The notes: generated from the letters alone by a model not told the origin. A stretch of DNA of 64,000 bases from CAVWSM01 sp963798505 (GCA_963798505.1 CAWCTX010000005.1:992001-1056000), one strand, 5' to 3'; counted from the stretch's first letter, positions 19,994-29,529 are shown. Numbers and translations are program-made.

Positions 19994-20809
19994 CAAGGGT
20001 CCAGATCCTCCGTGCTTCGTTGGGCAAACGTCTCGGCCACGGCACGCGTGACCGGCCCAGGGCTGTCGAGCATACGATCATCGACCGCATGCACTCCCTG
20101 CACGTCCCGCGTGGTTGAGACGAGGAACACTTCGTCTGCCTCCCGCAGCACGGAGATCGGCAGGTCCGCCTCCTGTGAGCCCGACCACTCGATGACCAGG
20201 GCGCGGGTGATGCCGGCCAGGCAGCCGGACGCCAACGGGGGCGTGTGGGCGACGCCGTCGAGCACGACGAAGACGTTGCTGCCCGTGCCCTCGCACAGCC
20301 TGCCGCGCGTGTTGGCGAACAGCGCCTCACTGGCGTCCTGCCGCAGGGCATGGGCAAGGGCGACGACGTTCTCCGCGTACGACGTCGTCTTCAGCCCGGC
20401 GACGGCACTGCGCTCGTTGCGCGTCCACGGCACGGTGACGACCGTGGTCGTGAGCGGCCACGGATCGAGAGGCGCGGCCAGACGACGAGGGTCGGCGGGT
20501 CGTCACCGCGGTCGGAGCCGAGGGCGCAGGCCCGCCGGTGTAGGTGATGCGCATCCGCACCAGCCCGTCGGGACCGCCGGCGAGGACCTCGTTGCAGGCC
20601 TGCGCCACCAGGTCGAGGTCCGGCTCCGGGAGGGCCAGCCCGCGGGCACTGCGGGCCAGCCGGTGCAGGTGTCGGGTGAGCGCGAACGGCCTGCCGTCGA
20701 CGACCTTCACCGTCTCGAACACGCCGTCGCCCACGGTCAGCCCGTGGTCGGGAACGGACACCTGGGCAGCTGCGGGCTCGACCATGGACCCGTTCAGCCA
20801 GACACGCAT
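19993..20809 (-). CDS. pabC: Aminodeoxychorismate lyase (class IV aminotransferase), two frameshifts
   Basis: PLP enzyme releasing p-aminobenzoate from aminodeoxychorismate for folate. The N-terminal frame reads MRVWLNGSMVEPAAAQVSVP and DHGLTVGDGVFETVK. The C-terminal frame reads NERSAVAGLKTTSYAENVVA (with the PLP lysine), then CEGTGSNVFVV and DEVFLVSTTRDVQGV. Two single-base deletions, near 20535 (CCC run) and 20505, reconnect them through GSDRGDDPPTLVV and APLDPWPLTTTVVTVPW. The observed length is two bases short of 273 codons, which agrees. It overlaps pabB by 16 bp. Confidence 0.88.
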
Positions 20810-21804
20810 GACGCCAACCCGATGAGTCGGGCGGCCTTGAGCTCGGTCTCGGCCCACTCCCGACCCGGGTCCGAGCCCCAGGTGATGCCGGCGCCGGTGC
20901 CGAACCGCAGCTCGCCGTCGCGCACCCAGAACGTGCGGATGCCGACGGCGAGCTCGCCCCGTCCGCGGTCGGCGTCGACCCAGCCGATGGCGCCGCAGTA
21001 CGGGCCGCGCGGCGCCGGCTCGAGCTCGCCGATGATGCGCAGCGCGCTCGACTTGGGCGCGCCGGTGACCGAGCCGGGCGGGAAGGTCGCGGCGAGCAGC
21101 TCCGACCAGCCGTGACCGTCGGCCAGCAGCGCCGTCACGGTGGACACGAGGTGCACCAGCCCGGGGTGCTTCTCGACGGCCAGGAAGTCCTCGACGGTGA
21201 CGGTGCCGGTGGCGCAGACCCTCGCAGGTCGTTGCGGACGAGGTCGACGATCATGACGTTCTCGGCCTCGTCCTTGGGCAGCAGGTCGGCCTCGGTGCGG
21301 CCGGTGCCCTTGATCGGGCTGGACAGCACCCGGGCGCCCTGGCGGCGCAGGAACAGCTCGGGCGAGGCCGTGACGACCTCGACGCCGGGCAGCTGCACGA
21401 CGCCGGCGTACGGCGCCGGGTTGCCCGCGCGCAGGCGGTGGGCAAGGCCGAGCAGGTCGTCGGCGGCTCGAGCGGCGCGGCGAGCACCCGGCAGAGGTTG
21501 GCCTGGTAGACCGTGCCGGCGGCGATGTGCTCGCGGATCCGGCGCACGCCCGCGATGTACGCCGCCTCGTCGAGCGACGACGTCCAGTCGCTCGCGGCGG
21601 GGCCGCGCCACTCCCGGGCCGGCCGCGGCAACGGCGTCTCGTGGACCTCGGCGAAGCGCGCACAGTCACCCGGCCCTCGAAGTCCGCCACGACCGCCCAG
21701 AACCCGGCGGAGTCGAGGGCGCCGAGGTCGTCGGTGACGTCGATCAGGCCGGTGGCGAGGCGGTCGCCGAAGCATGCAAAACCGCTTCCCGCCACGGTGT
21801 TCAC
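20794..21804 (-). CDS. pabB: Aminodeoxychorismate synthase component I, three frameshifts
   Basis: Chorismate-binding enzyme that forms 4-amino-4-deoxychorismate for PabC. Reading from GTG 21804 (VNTVAGSGFACFGDRLATG), the frame changes near 21660, 21470 and 21222. The pieces join as TSSLDEAAYIAGVRRIREHI, GTVYQANLCRVL, VEVVTASPELFLRR, then SPIKGTGR, DLVRNDL and VCATGTVTVEDFLAVEKHPG, ending GSVTGAPKSSALRIIGELE. These include the chorismate-binding motifs of the TrpE/PabB family. The glutaminase partner PabA is not in the window. Confidence 0.85.
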   Translation of the reverse strand: MNTVAGSGFACFGDRLATGLIDVTDDLGALDSAGFWAVVADFEGRVTVRASPRSTRRRCRGRPGSGAAPPRATGRRRSTRRRTSRACAGSASTSPPARSTRPTSAGCSPRRSSRRRPARPCPPPARGQPGAVRRRRAAARRRGRHGLARAVPAPPGRPGAVQPDQGHRPHRGRPAAQGRGRERHDRRPRPQRPARVCATGTVTVEDFLAVEKHPGLVHLVSTVTALLADGHGWSELLAATFPPGSVTGAPKSSALRIIGELEPAPRGPYCGAIGWVDADRGRGELAVGIRTFWVRDGELRFGTGAGITWGSDPGREWAETELKAARLIGLASCVSG

Positions 21805-21919
21805 GCTAGCCGGAGGACCGCACGACGGGGCTGGGGTGGTTTGGAGTGCGGACAGCAGATCGGCTAGGGTTCTCAACGCACGCCGCACTGGGGGTCATGA
21901 TCCGGTGCCGCGTGACCAT

Positions 21920-21992
21920 GCGGACGTAGCTCAGTTGGTAGCGCATCACCTTGCCAAGGTGAGGGTCGCGGGTTCGAATCCCGTCGTCCGCT
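21920..21992 (+). tRNA. tRNA-Gly (anticodon GCC)
   Basis: Acceptor GCGGACG pairs with CGTCCGC; the D arm is TAGCTCAGTTGGTAGCGCA, the anticodon loop TTGCCAA on a CACC stem, and the T arm GGTTCGAATCC. The discriminator is T and no CCA is encoded. It is the first of three tRNAs in a row. Confidence 0.95.
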
Positions 21993-22017
21993 CGGAGAGG
22001 CCTCGTGGCCTCGCTCC

Positions 22018-22091
22018 GGTGGAGTGGCCGAGAGGCGAGGCAACGGCCTGCAAAGCCGTCTACACGGGTTCGAATCCCGTCTCCACCTCCA
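22018..22091 (+). tRNA. tRNA-Cys (anticodon GCA)
   Basis: Acceptor GGTGGAG pairs with CTCCACC. The anticodon loop CTGCAAA sits on stem ACGGC/GCCGT, the T arm is GGTTCGAATCC, the discriminator T, and CCA is encoded. It lies 25 bp after tRNA-Gly. Confidence 0.95.
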
Positions 22092-22098
22092 AGTTCAC

Positions 22099-22173
22099 GG
22101 GCGATTAGCTCAGCGGGAGAGCGCTTCCTTGACACGGAAGAGGTCACTGGTTCAATCCCAGTATCGCCCACCA
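22099..22173 (+). tRNA. tRNA-Val (anticodon GAC)
   Basis: Acceptor GGGCGAT pairs with ATCGCCC, the anticodon loop is TTGACAC on a CTTCC stem, the T arm GGTTCAATCC, and CCA is encoded. It reads GUC/GUU codons. The body is close to the tRNA-Val(CAC) at 17.7 kb. The IS110-family element begins somewhere after it. Confidence 0.95.
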
Positions 22174-22319
22174 CATCCCGCAGGTCAGCAAGGCGGCGCC
22201 GGCGGCGCACCATGGTTCGCGAAGACTCGGCGGCGTCGCGCGGTGTGCGTGTGGCTGGTCCCGGATCGGGTATGTGCTGAAGACTGGTCGGGGTCGCCGC
22301 GGTCGACCTCGATCCCTCT

Positions 22320-22420
22320 GTAGTGCCGGTGAGCCTGCAGGTCAGCATGGTGGCGGAGGGCTCCACGGGAACCGTGGACTGTTGCTTCGAGCACGCGCGT
22401 CAGACTTCTTTTTTCTCCCT
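22320..22420 (+). ncRNA. Candidate IS110 bridge RNA region
   Basis: The non-coding stretch upstream of the transposase contains a perfect 7-bp hairpin, TCCACGG (22362-22368), loop GAA, CCGTGGA (22372-22378), preceded by GCAGGTCAGCA at 22337-22347. That 11-mer also occurs at 22180-22190 just after tRNA-Val. In IS621 and relatives this region encodes a structured bridge RNA with target- and donor-binding loops. Extent and folding are inferred. Confidence 0.35.
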
Positions 22421-22471
22421 GCTCTCCCCGCGGCGAACCTCAGGGATGCCGCCGCGGGGAAGGAGCTGGTC

Positions 22472-23710
22472 GTGGAACTGGTGCATGCCCGATGTGCCGG
22501 GCTAGACATCTCCAAGAAGGACGCCAAGGTCTGTGTCCGCGTCGCCGGAGCCGGCCGGCGCAAGACCGTGGAGACGGTGACGACCTGGTCGTCGATGACC
22601 AGCCAGGTCCTCGCTCTTCGTGATCATCTGCTTGCCGAGCAGGTCAGTTGTGTGGTGATGGAGGCGACCGGTGATTACTGGAAGCCGTTCTACTACCTGC
22701 TCGAGGACCTACCCGGGGTGCAGCTGCTGCTGGTCAACGCCCGGCACGTGAAGAACCTGCCCGGCCGCAAGACCGACGTGGCGGATGCGACCTGGCTGGC
22801 CCAGCTGGCGGCGCACGGCCTGGTCCGCGGGTCGTTCGTGCCGCCCGAGCCGATCCGGCAGCTGCGCGACCTGACCCGAACCCGGACCGCGATCACCCGC
22901 GAACGCGGCCGGGAGATCCAGCGGCTGGAGAAGCTGCTCGAAGACGCCGGGATCAAGCTGTCCTCGGTGGCCTCCGACATCACCGGAGTGTCCGGCCGGG
23001 CGATGCTGCAGGCGTTGATCGCCGGCCAGCGGGACCCCGCCGCGCTGGCCGACCTGGCCAAACGCAGGTTGCGGTCCAAGATCCCGGCGTTGACCGAGGC
23101 CCTGGCCGGACGGTTTACCGACCACCACGCCTTTCTGGCCCGCATGCATCTGAACCTGATCGACCAACACACCGCCGCCATCGCCGAGCTAACCGCCCGG
23201 ATCGAGGTGGTGATGGAGCCGTTTCATGCCTTCCGGGACCTGATCAGCACCATCCCGGGGATCGGGCCGATCGTGGCCGACGTGGTCGTGGCCGAGACCG
23301 GTGCGGACATGACCAGGTTCCCCACCGCGCAGCATCTGGCCTCCTGGGCCGGGACCGCACCGGGCAAGAACGAGTCCGCCGGCAAGGTCAAATCCAGCAA
23401 GACCCGGCCGGGCAACCCCTACCTGCAAGGCGCCCTGGGCGCCGCGGCGATGGCCTGCGCGCAGAACCCGGGCACCTACCTCGGCGCCCGCTACCGACGG
23501 ATCACCGCACGACGCGGACCGCAAAAGGCCAACGTCGCCGTGCAACACTCGATGCTGACCGCGATCTGGCACATGGGCACCACCGGCACCCTCTACCAAG
23601 ACCTCGGAGACGACTATTACATCCGGCTCAACCCCGAACGCGCCAAGAACCGAGCCATCGCACAACTACAAGCCATGGGATACCACGTCACCCTGAAGGC
23701 AGCCGGCTAG
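22472..23710 (+). CDS. IS110-family transposase
   Basis: A 412-residue DEDD recombinase. The N-terminal RuvC-like part has the acidic residues in AGLDISKKD, VVMEATGDYW and KTDVADATWLAQ. The C-terminal transposase_20 domain has STIPGIGPIVADVVVAETG and HLASWAGTAPGKNESAGK with its conserved serines. GTG 22472 is chosen because AGGAG lies six bases upstream; the frame is open further 5' without conserved sequence. The gene is intact, in contrast to many neighbours. Confidence 0.93.
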   Translation: MELVHARCAGLDISKKDAKVCVRVAGAGRRKTVETVTTWSSMTSQVLALRDHLLAEQVSCVVMEATGDYWKPFYYLLEDLPGVQLLLVNARHVKNLPGRKTDVADATWLAQLAAHGLVRGSFVPPEPIRQLRDLTRTRTAITRERGREIQRLEKLLEDAGIKLSSVASDITGVSGRAMLQALIAGQRDPAALADLAKRRLRSKIPALTEALAGRFTDHHAFLARMHLNLIDQHTAAIAELTARIEVVMEPFHAFRDLISTIPGIGPIVADVVVAETGADMTRFPTAQHLASWAGTAPGKNESAGKVKSSKTRPGNPYLQGALGAAAMACAQNPGTYLGARYRRITARRGPQKANVAVQHSMLTAIWHMGTTGTLYQDLGDDYYIRLNPERAKNRAIAQLQAMGYHVTLKAAG

Positions 23711-23842
23711 CACGCGGACCCCCGCCACGAAGGGTGAATCTTCGCGTCAGAGGCTCGGAGCCAGCGCTCCGGGCCTTTTCCCTTCTCTCCCGCTAGGGTC
23801 GTCGCTCACGGGGACGCGCGCCGAGAGTCGGGGAAGGACACC

Positions 23843-24058
23843 TTGGTCGGGGTCGGGCTTGTCGCGCTCGCCGTGCTGGCGGGCTACACCTACTCGTTGT
23901 GGCGCAACCCGTGGCAGACGTGCCCGCGGTGCAAGGGCAAACCGCGTCGACGTGGGGCGGTGTTTCGGTCTGCGCACCATGACTGCCCACGGTGCAAGGG
24001 CAACGGCCGGGTGAAGCGCACTGCGCGCAACATCCTCCCGTGGTTCAACGACGACTAG
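23843..24058 (+). CDS. Small membrane protein with two CxxCxG zinc knuckles
   Basis: A 71-residue protein with one N-terminal membrane segment (VGLVALAVLAGYTYSLW) and two DnaJ-like knuckles, TCPRCKGKPRRRG and DCPRCKGNGRVKR, about 20 residues apart. It probably holds one zinc ion at the membrane. The start appears to be TTG 23843 behind GAAGGA. Function is unknown. Confidence 0.7.
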   Translation: MVGVGLVALAVLAGYTYSLWRNPWQTCPRCKGKPRRRGAVFRSAHHDCPRCKGNGRVKRTARNILPWFNDD

Positions 24059-24068
24059 CTCCCGGCTG

Positions 24069-24567
24069 CTACCGAATGGGTTCTCCCTCCGGGCTGAGCA
24101 CCCACCAGACTCCCATGGCGCCTTGGCCATTGACGTCGCCCGCGGCCTGGTCACCCATGAACAGGTAGACCGGCCAGTTGTTGACGGTCAGCTGCTCTTC
24201 GCCGTCGGTTCTGGTGGTGGAGCCGAGCAGGGTGGCGTCGATCCCTTCCGCCTCGGTGGTGGCGGGGACAGGTGGCCAGTTCGTGGCGCACTCGTCGTAG
24301 CAGTTTGACGTCGGCGGACTGGTGGTGTCGTTGTCGAACATGTACAGAGTGAGGCCCTCCTCGTTGACGAGGATGGTGCCGGGTCCCGCGTCCGCAGTCG
24401 CCACCGATCCGCCGGAAGCGGGAGCGGCCGTGTCCTGCCGCGGTCGTGTCGTCGGCGGTCGGCGTCTCAGCGGTGGTGCCGCCGTCGTCGTCGTCCCCGC
24501 AGGCACCTGCCAACACGAGGAGGAGCGCGGCTCCCGCGACCTGAAGGGTACGAGCTGAACGGTTCAT
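24069..24567 (-). CDS. Lipoprotein with PF03640-type repeats, one frameshift
   Basis: A secreted lipoprotein of about 165 residues. The N-terminus MNRSARTLQVAGAALLLVLA ends in the lipobox LAGAC (ATG 24567, AAGGAG upstream). After an acidic Thr-rich linker the frame changes near 24430 (one extra base) into ILVNEEGLTLYMFDNDTT, NWPPVPATTEAEGID and QLTVNNWPVYLFMGDQAAGD. These are the paired repeats of the Lipoprotein_15 family of unknown function. It is a paralogue of the gene at 26.3 kb. Confidence 0.8.
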
Positions 24568-24748
24568 CACAGATCTCCTTCCACTGGCGTGGACGGCGGG
24601 CGCGAAGGCGCCATGAACCGGGGACACCTGGTGTGTCGATCGTTGTGGTGTACGGAACGAGAGATCCGGAGGGTTCAGCAGCACCCGGATCGCGAGCGAA
24701 TCGTGACCAACCGGTGACCGTTGACTCTCCGAGCGCGCGCAGGCGGTG

Positions 24749-25123
24749 CTAGATCGAGCAGCCCGCGAGGTTGGACTCGTTGAGCACCTCGTCGCCGTCG
24801 ACCGTGACGACGAGCGAGCCGGTGCAGCCCGACGTGTCGAGCGAGCCCTCGAAGGTCGCGGAGACCTCGAAGCCCTCAGTCGTACGGGCCGAGCAGTCGA
24901 CCGACCCCTCGGCGCCGACACCCTCCACAGACAGGTCAGGGTCGCACTCCGGTGGGCCGTCGAGCTCGATGCCGTGGGCAGCGAGCTGGTCGCTGAGGAT
25001 CGACTCGATAGCCTCAGCCGCCGCGTTGTTGGTCGCCGAGTCGACCGCATCCTGCACGTCGGAGCATCCCGACAGCGCCAGCACCGCAGCCGTCACACCA
25101 CACGCAATCCACTTCAGCGACAT
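24749..25123 (-). CDS. Small lipoprotein (DUF4333-like)
   Basis: A 124-residue protein starting MSLKWIACGVTAAVLALSGC, a lipoprotein signal with Cys in LSGC. The mature part has ESILSDQLAAHGIELDG, CDPDLSVEGVGAEGSVDC and a final Cys pair (DTSGC, AGC), in the pattern of actinobacterial DUF4333 proteins. Function is unknown. The 180 bp between this gene and the preceding lipoprotein start hold no gene I can see. Confidence 0.7.
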   Translation of the reverse strand: MSLKWIACGVTAAVLALSGCSDVQDAVDSATNNAAAEAIESILSDQLAAHGIELDGPPECDPDLSVEGVGAEGSVDCSARTTEGFEVSATFEGSLDTSGCTGSLVVTVDGDEVLNESNLAGCSI

Positions 25124-25154
25124 GGCTGCGCACTCTACCCAAACCGGGCAAAGG

Positions 25155-26222
25155 TCAAGGTCGCGGGCGCCCGTCACGACGCAGGCTCTTGCTGACCGAC
25201 TTCCACCGCGCCCGCTCCTGCGCGCGCAGCCGCGCGTCCTGTCGCATGTTCTGCCAGCGCACCTCGCGCTGCAGCTTGCGCCACGACTCCAGACGCCGCA
25301 GGTCCAGCTCACCGGACTCGACCGCGGCAAGCACCGCGCAGCCCGGCTCCGAGTTGTGCGTGCAGTCGCGGAAGCGGCACTGCTCGCCGAGCTCCTCGAT
25401 CTCGCCGAACGCCAACCCCAAGGCCTCTTCGTCACCGACCAGCGACACCGCGCGCAGCCCCGGCGTGTCGATCAGCACCGCACCCGACGGGAGCGGCACG
25501 AGCTGGCGGTGCGTCGTCGTGTGCCGTCCCTTGCCGTCGGCGCGAAGCTCTCGCGTGACCATGACGACGCCCCCGACCAACGCGTTGGTCAGCGTGGACT
25601 TCCCGGCGCCGGACGCGCCGAGGAGGACGACCGTGCGACCTGGGCACAGCTGGGCGCTGACTGCCGGGAGGCCCTCCCCTCGGACGGAGGACACCGCGAC
25701 CACCTCGGCGCCTGGCGCCGCCGCCGACACGTCGGCCACCCAGGTGTGCGCATCGTGCACGAGGTCGGCCTTGGTGAGCACGACCAGCGGGGTCGCCCCG
25801 CTCGACCACGCAAGCACCAACAGTCGCTCGATGCGACCGAGCTCGGGTTCGGGCACCAGCGGCTCGACGATCACAACCAGGTCGACGTTGGCGGCCAGGA
25901 TCTGCTCCCGGCTGCTTGTGTCGGCCGAGGAACGACGCAGGGCCGAGGCCCGCTCGAGGACGGCGTCGATGGTGACGCGGTCGTCCGGCCAGACCCGGTA
26001 GCCGACCCAGTCCCCCACCGTCGGTGTGGCCAGGGGGTCGTGGGCCATGGCGGCCAGGACGTCGGCGCCGAACGTCGCCCGTACGTCACCCTCCTCGGCG
26101 AGCAGGTCGGCGCCGCCGCGGTCCACTCGGGACACCCGGGCGGGCAGGCAGAGCTCGGGGACCTCGTCCGCACGGGCGGGGTCCCAGCCGAGTTGGGCAA
26201 GTTTTCCGGACATCTCACGCAT
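25155..26222 (-). CDS. rsgA: Ribosome small subunit-dependent GTPase RsgA
   Basis: A circularly permuted GTPase that checks late 30S assembly. The 355-residue protein has an N-terminal OB-like region, then G4 LTKADL before G1 GASGAGKST and G3 DTPG, the permuted order that marks the family. It ends with the zinc site in QCRFRDCTHNSEPGCAV. The C-terminal tail is basic. ATG 26222 or ATG 26213 can start it. Confidence 0.95.
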   Translation of the reverse strand: MREMSGKLAQLGWDPARADEVPELCLPARVSRVDRGGADLLAEEGDVRATFGADVLAAMAHDPLATPTVGDWVGYRVWPDDRVTIDAVLERASALRRSSADTSSREQILAANVDLVVIVEPLVPEPELGRIERLLVLAWSSGATPLVVLTKADLVHDAHTWVADVSAAAPGAEVVAVSSVRGEGLPAVSAQLCPGRTVVLLGASGAGKSTLTNALVGGVVMVTRELRADGKGRHTTTHRQLVPLPSGAVLIDTPGLRAVSLVGDEEALGLAFGEIEELGEQCRFRDCTHNSEPGCAVLAAVESGELDLRRLESWRKLQREVRWQNMRQDARLRAQERARWKSVSKSLRRDGRPRP

Positions 26223-26326
26223 CGAGGCGAACGTACGTGGCCCGCGACGGAGAGTCAGGTGGTTTTCGTGCGCCGCGGTGGGTGACGCCCCTCAGATGCG
26301 TCACCCACCAGTCCGTGTGCGCTCGG

Positions 26327-26806
26327 TCAGAGCTTGTCCCCATAGGGGCTGAGCGCGTGCCAGACGTCGTTGACGCCCTGGCCCCTGGTGTCGCCGGGCG
26401 CGGCGTCGTTGGCGAACAGGTAGACCGGGTTGTCGTTGATCGTGAGCTGCTCCGCGCCGTCGTCCCGGGTGACGGAGCCGATGAGGCCGGCGTCGATGCC
26501 CTCCACGTTCGTCGTGGCGGGCACGGGCGGCCAAGCGGCTGCACAGTCTCCGTAACACGTCGACTCGGACGGGTTCACCTGGTCGTTGTCGAAGGCGTAC
26601 AGCGTGCGCCCCGCCGCATTGACCATCACGGTGCCGATCGACGTCGACAGCGTGCTCACGTCCGCGATCGAGGCGGGTGCAACGGGGGCCGCGGGCTGCT
26701 CGACCACCGGAGCCGGATCGGGCGAGTCGTCTCCGTAGCCGCATGCGGCCAGGCCGATGACGGCCATGGCACCGACGACGGAACTTGCGAAGGCACGGCG
26801 CTTCAT
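26327..26806 (-). CDS. Lipoprotein with PF03640-type repeats
   Basis: A 159-residue lipoprotein. The signal MKRRAFASSVVGAMAVIGLA ends in lipobox LAAC with Cys22, and GGGAG precedes the ATG at 26806. After an Ala/Pro-rich linker come GTVMVNAAGRTLYAFDNDQV, CYGDCAAAWPPVPATT and QLTINDNPVYLFANDAAPGD, the Lipoprotein_15 repeat pattern. It is a paralogue of the gene at 24.1-24.6 kb, with rsgA and another lipoprotein between them. Confidence 0.85.
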   Translation of the reverse strand: MKRRAFASSVVGAMAVIGLAACGYGDDSPDPAPVVEQPAAPVAPASIADVSTLSTSIGTVMVNAAGRTLYAFDNDQVNPSESTCYGDCAAAWPPVPATTNVEGIDAGLIGSVTRDDGAEQLTINDNPVYLFANDAAPGDTRGQGVNDVWHALSPYGDKL

Positions 26807-26881
26807 GACTGTTCTCCCTCTTGTGGTGTGCCGAGCGGACACCAGGGAGTACGCAGACCCGGCCGAAGTCGGTTCGCGCCG

Positions 26882-27817
26882 TCAGGAGACGTCCTGCGAC
26901 GGCCGCCTGTTCGGGAGGCGGGGCCACAGCAGGTCCCACGACGAGTTGAGTGCGGCACCGATGAGCACCGCGATCGCGATGAGATAGAGCCAGATGAGTA
27001 CGGCGATCGGCGCGGCGAGCGGCCCGTAGATCGACGTGGTTCCCGTCGACTCTTCAAGCACCCAGCGCAGCGCCACCGCGCCGCCGACCCAAATAGCCAG
27101 GCAGAGCACCGCACCGGGCAGGTCGCTGGACCACTTCGTGCGTACGGGGACGGCCACGTAGTAGAGCGTCGTCAGGAAGACCACCGATGCGGACAGCACG
27201 ACGGGCCAATACAAGTGACGGATCCAGGCGACGCCGTCGGGCAGCACGTCTTCCACGAACGACGGGCCGGCCAGCACCAGCGGGAGCAGCACGATTGCGA
27301 CGATGAGGGCGACCAGGTAGAGCAGGAACGACAGCGCGCGCGTGCGGACGATGCCGCGGTGGCCGCCGAAGCCGTACATGATCGCGATCGTGTCGACGAA
27401 TACATTCAACGCGCGCGATCCGGACCATAAGGCGATCAAGAAGCCCAGCGAGATCACGTCGGCCCGGCCACCGCCCTCGAGCACGTCGCTAAGAGTGGGC
27501 CTGATGATGTCGTCGACGACATCGGCAGTGAGGACGTTGCCCGCCAGGTCGATGATCTGGTTGCGGATGTCCATCACAGTCTGCGACCCGAGCCAGTCGG
27601 CGACATAGCCCACCGTGCCGACCAGGCCGAAGATCAGCGGTGGCAGCGACAGGACGGCGAAGAACGCGGCCTCGGCCGCGAGCCCGGTGACCCGGTAGCG
27701 CAGGCAGCTGTCGAAGGTCGCCACCAGGAGCGCCCGCAGCGCCATCCAGGATGCGCGCAGGCTGCGTACGGAGCCGCTGAACGCAGCCCGAGAAGAGCTG
27801 CTCGACTCCGCGGCCAT
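26882..27817 (-). CDS. YihY/BrkB-family inner membrane protein
   Basis: A 311-residue membrane protein of the YihY (BrkB) family with about six to seven hydrophobic segments. Characteristic pieces are YRVTGLAAEAAFFAVLSLPP, then DVISLGFLIALWSGSRALNV and YGPLAAPIAVLIWLYLIAIA. The molecular role is unknown; the old ribonuclease BN name is not supported for this family. It diverges from aidB. Confidence 0.88.
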   Translation of the reverse strand: MAAESSSSSRAAFSGSVRSLRASWMALRALLVATFDSCLRYRVTGLAAEAAFFAVLSLPPLIFGLVGTVGYVADWLGSQTVMDIRNQIIDLAGNVLTADVVDDIIRPTLSDVLEGGGRADVISLGFLIALWSGSRALNVFVDTIAIMYGFGGHRGIVRTRALSFLLYLVALIVAIVLLPLVLAGPSFVEDVLPDGVAWIRHLYWPVVLSASVVFLTTLYYVAVPVRTKWSSDLPGAVLCLAIWVGGAVALRWVLEESTGTTSIYGPLAAPIAVLIWLYLIAIAVLIGAALNSSWDLLWPRLPNRRPSQDVS

Positions 27818-27885
27818 GGGCCTTACCGTAGCGCCGGCCGGCGCCCGTCCCCTGCAGCGGCTCGGCGGGTTCTACCGTTGGCGTC

Positions 27886-29523
27886 GTGCCGCCTACCCAT
27901 GCCGTGACCAACCAGCCGCCCCCGCTGGTGGGCTACGACGTATTCGCCGCCGACCCGTCGCTGGGTGCTGCCGTGTCGGAGTACGGCGGCGAGGGTGGCG
28001 TCGCGTCCCTGCATGACCTCGGCCGGCTCGCCGGGTCCGAGCAGGCGCGGTCGTGGGCTGACGAGGCGGAGCGGCATCCGCCGGTGCTGCGCACCCATGA
28101 CCGGTTTGGCCACCGGATCGACGAGGTGGACTACCACCCCGCGTACCACGAGCTGATGGACACCGCGGTCGGCCGCGGCCTGCACGCGGCGCCCTGGGCG
28201 GCGAACGAGAAGGCGGCCCATGTCGTGCGGGCGGCCGGTTTCGTCGTGTGGTCGCAGGTGGAGGCCGCGCACGGGTGCCCGATCTCGATGACCTACGCCG
28301 CGGTGCCCGCACTGCGGTCCGACCCGGCGCTCGCCGACACGTGGGTGCCCAGGCTGGCCGCGACGTCGTACGACTTCGGCCTGCGCGCACCCGGCTCGAA
28401 ACGGGGCTGTCTCGCCGCATGGGCATGACTGAGAAGCAGGGCGGCTCCGACGTACGCGCCAACACCACGCGCGCCGAGCCGCTGGCCGATGGCTGGTGGG
28501 CGCTGACCGGGCACAAGTGGTTCACGTCCGCCCCCATGGGCGACGTGTTCCTGGTGCTCGCCCAGGCACCGAGCGGGCTGACCTGCTTCGTCGTTCCTCG
28601 GGTGCTCGACGACGGCACTCGCAATGTCTGGCGGCTGCAGCGGCTCAAGGACAAGCTCGGCAACCGGGCCAACGCCTCGGCCGAGATCGAGCTCGACCGG
28701 ACATTGGCGCAACGGCTCGGTGAGGAGGGACGCGGGGTCGCCACCATCATCGAGATGGTCGCGGCGACCCGGCTGGACTGCGTGCTCGGCTCGGCCGCCC
28801 TGATGCGCCGCGCGGTCGTGGAGGCCGTCTGGCACGCGCTTCACCGGTCCGCTTTCGGACGGCGACTCGTCGACCAGCCACTGATGCGCGCGGTACTCGC
28901 CGACCTGGTGCTGGAGTCGGAAGCGGCGACGGCGCTCGGAATGCGCCTCGCGGCGACGTTCGACGCCGAGGACAACCCGTTCGAGCAGGCGTTACGGCGC
29001 ATCGGGTTGCCGCTCGCCAAGTTCTGGGTGTGCAAGCGGACGCCGGCCGCTGTCGGAGAGGCGCTGGAGTGCCTCGGCGGCAACGGGTACGTCGAGGAGA
29101 GCGGCATGCCGCGGCCTTTACCGGGAGGCGCCGCTCAACTCGGTCTGGGAGGGCTCGGGCAACGTCCAGGCGCTCGATCTGCTGCGCGTGCTGGCTCGGT
29201 CGCCGGAAGCCGTGGCCGCCTGGCAGACCGAGGTCGAGGGGGTCCGCGGCGTGTCGGCGGCCTACGACGAAGCGCTTGACGTGGTCGAGCGGACCCGGCG
29301 GTCGGTCGACGAGGCAGGCGCCCGGGGGCTCGCCGGTCTCATGGCGGTCCTGTGGCAGGCGGCGCTGCTGCTGCGGCACGCGCCGACACCGGTCGCGGAG
29401 GCCTTCTGCGCATCCAGGCTGCCCACGCCACAGGCGACGTACGGCATGCTCCCGCCGGGCCACGACATCGACGCGATCCTTGCCCGGGCCGACGCACGCA
29501 CGGCGGGGCCTGCCGGGGAGTAG
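27886..29523 (+). CDS. AidB-like acyl-CoA dehydrogenase, two frameshifts
   Basis: FAD enzyme of about 545 residues in the acyl-CoA dehydrogenase family, close to AidB of the alkylation response (THAVTNQPPPLVGYDVFAAD). Breaks occur near 28405 (a missing A in AAAA) and 29120 (an extra C before TTT). The rejoined protein reads GSKTGLSRRMGMTEKQGGSD, ALTGHKWFTSAPMGD, CLGGNGYVEESGMPRLYREA and SVWEGSGNVQALDLLRVLAR. These are standard flavin and substrate motifs. One insertion and one deletion explain why the total length is a multiple of three. GTG 27886 is the likely start. Confidence 0.87.
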
Positions 29524-29529
29524 GCTCCC

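Larger units (their letters stand above)
22174..23760 (+). mobile_element. IS110-family insertion sequence (ends not resolved)
   Basis: An intact IS110-type transposase gene lies downstream of the tRNA array with a long non-coding stretch before it and about 130 bp after it. IS110 elements lack terminal inverted repeats, so the exact ends cannot be read from one copy. The long 5' non-coding side fits the IS110 subgroup, in which this side encodes the bridge RNA. Limits given here are the outer bounds, the tRNA end and the next gene's upstream region. Confidence 0.75.
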
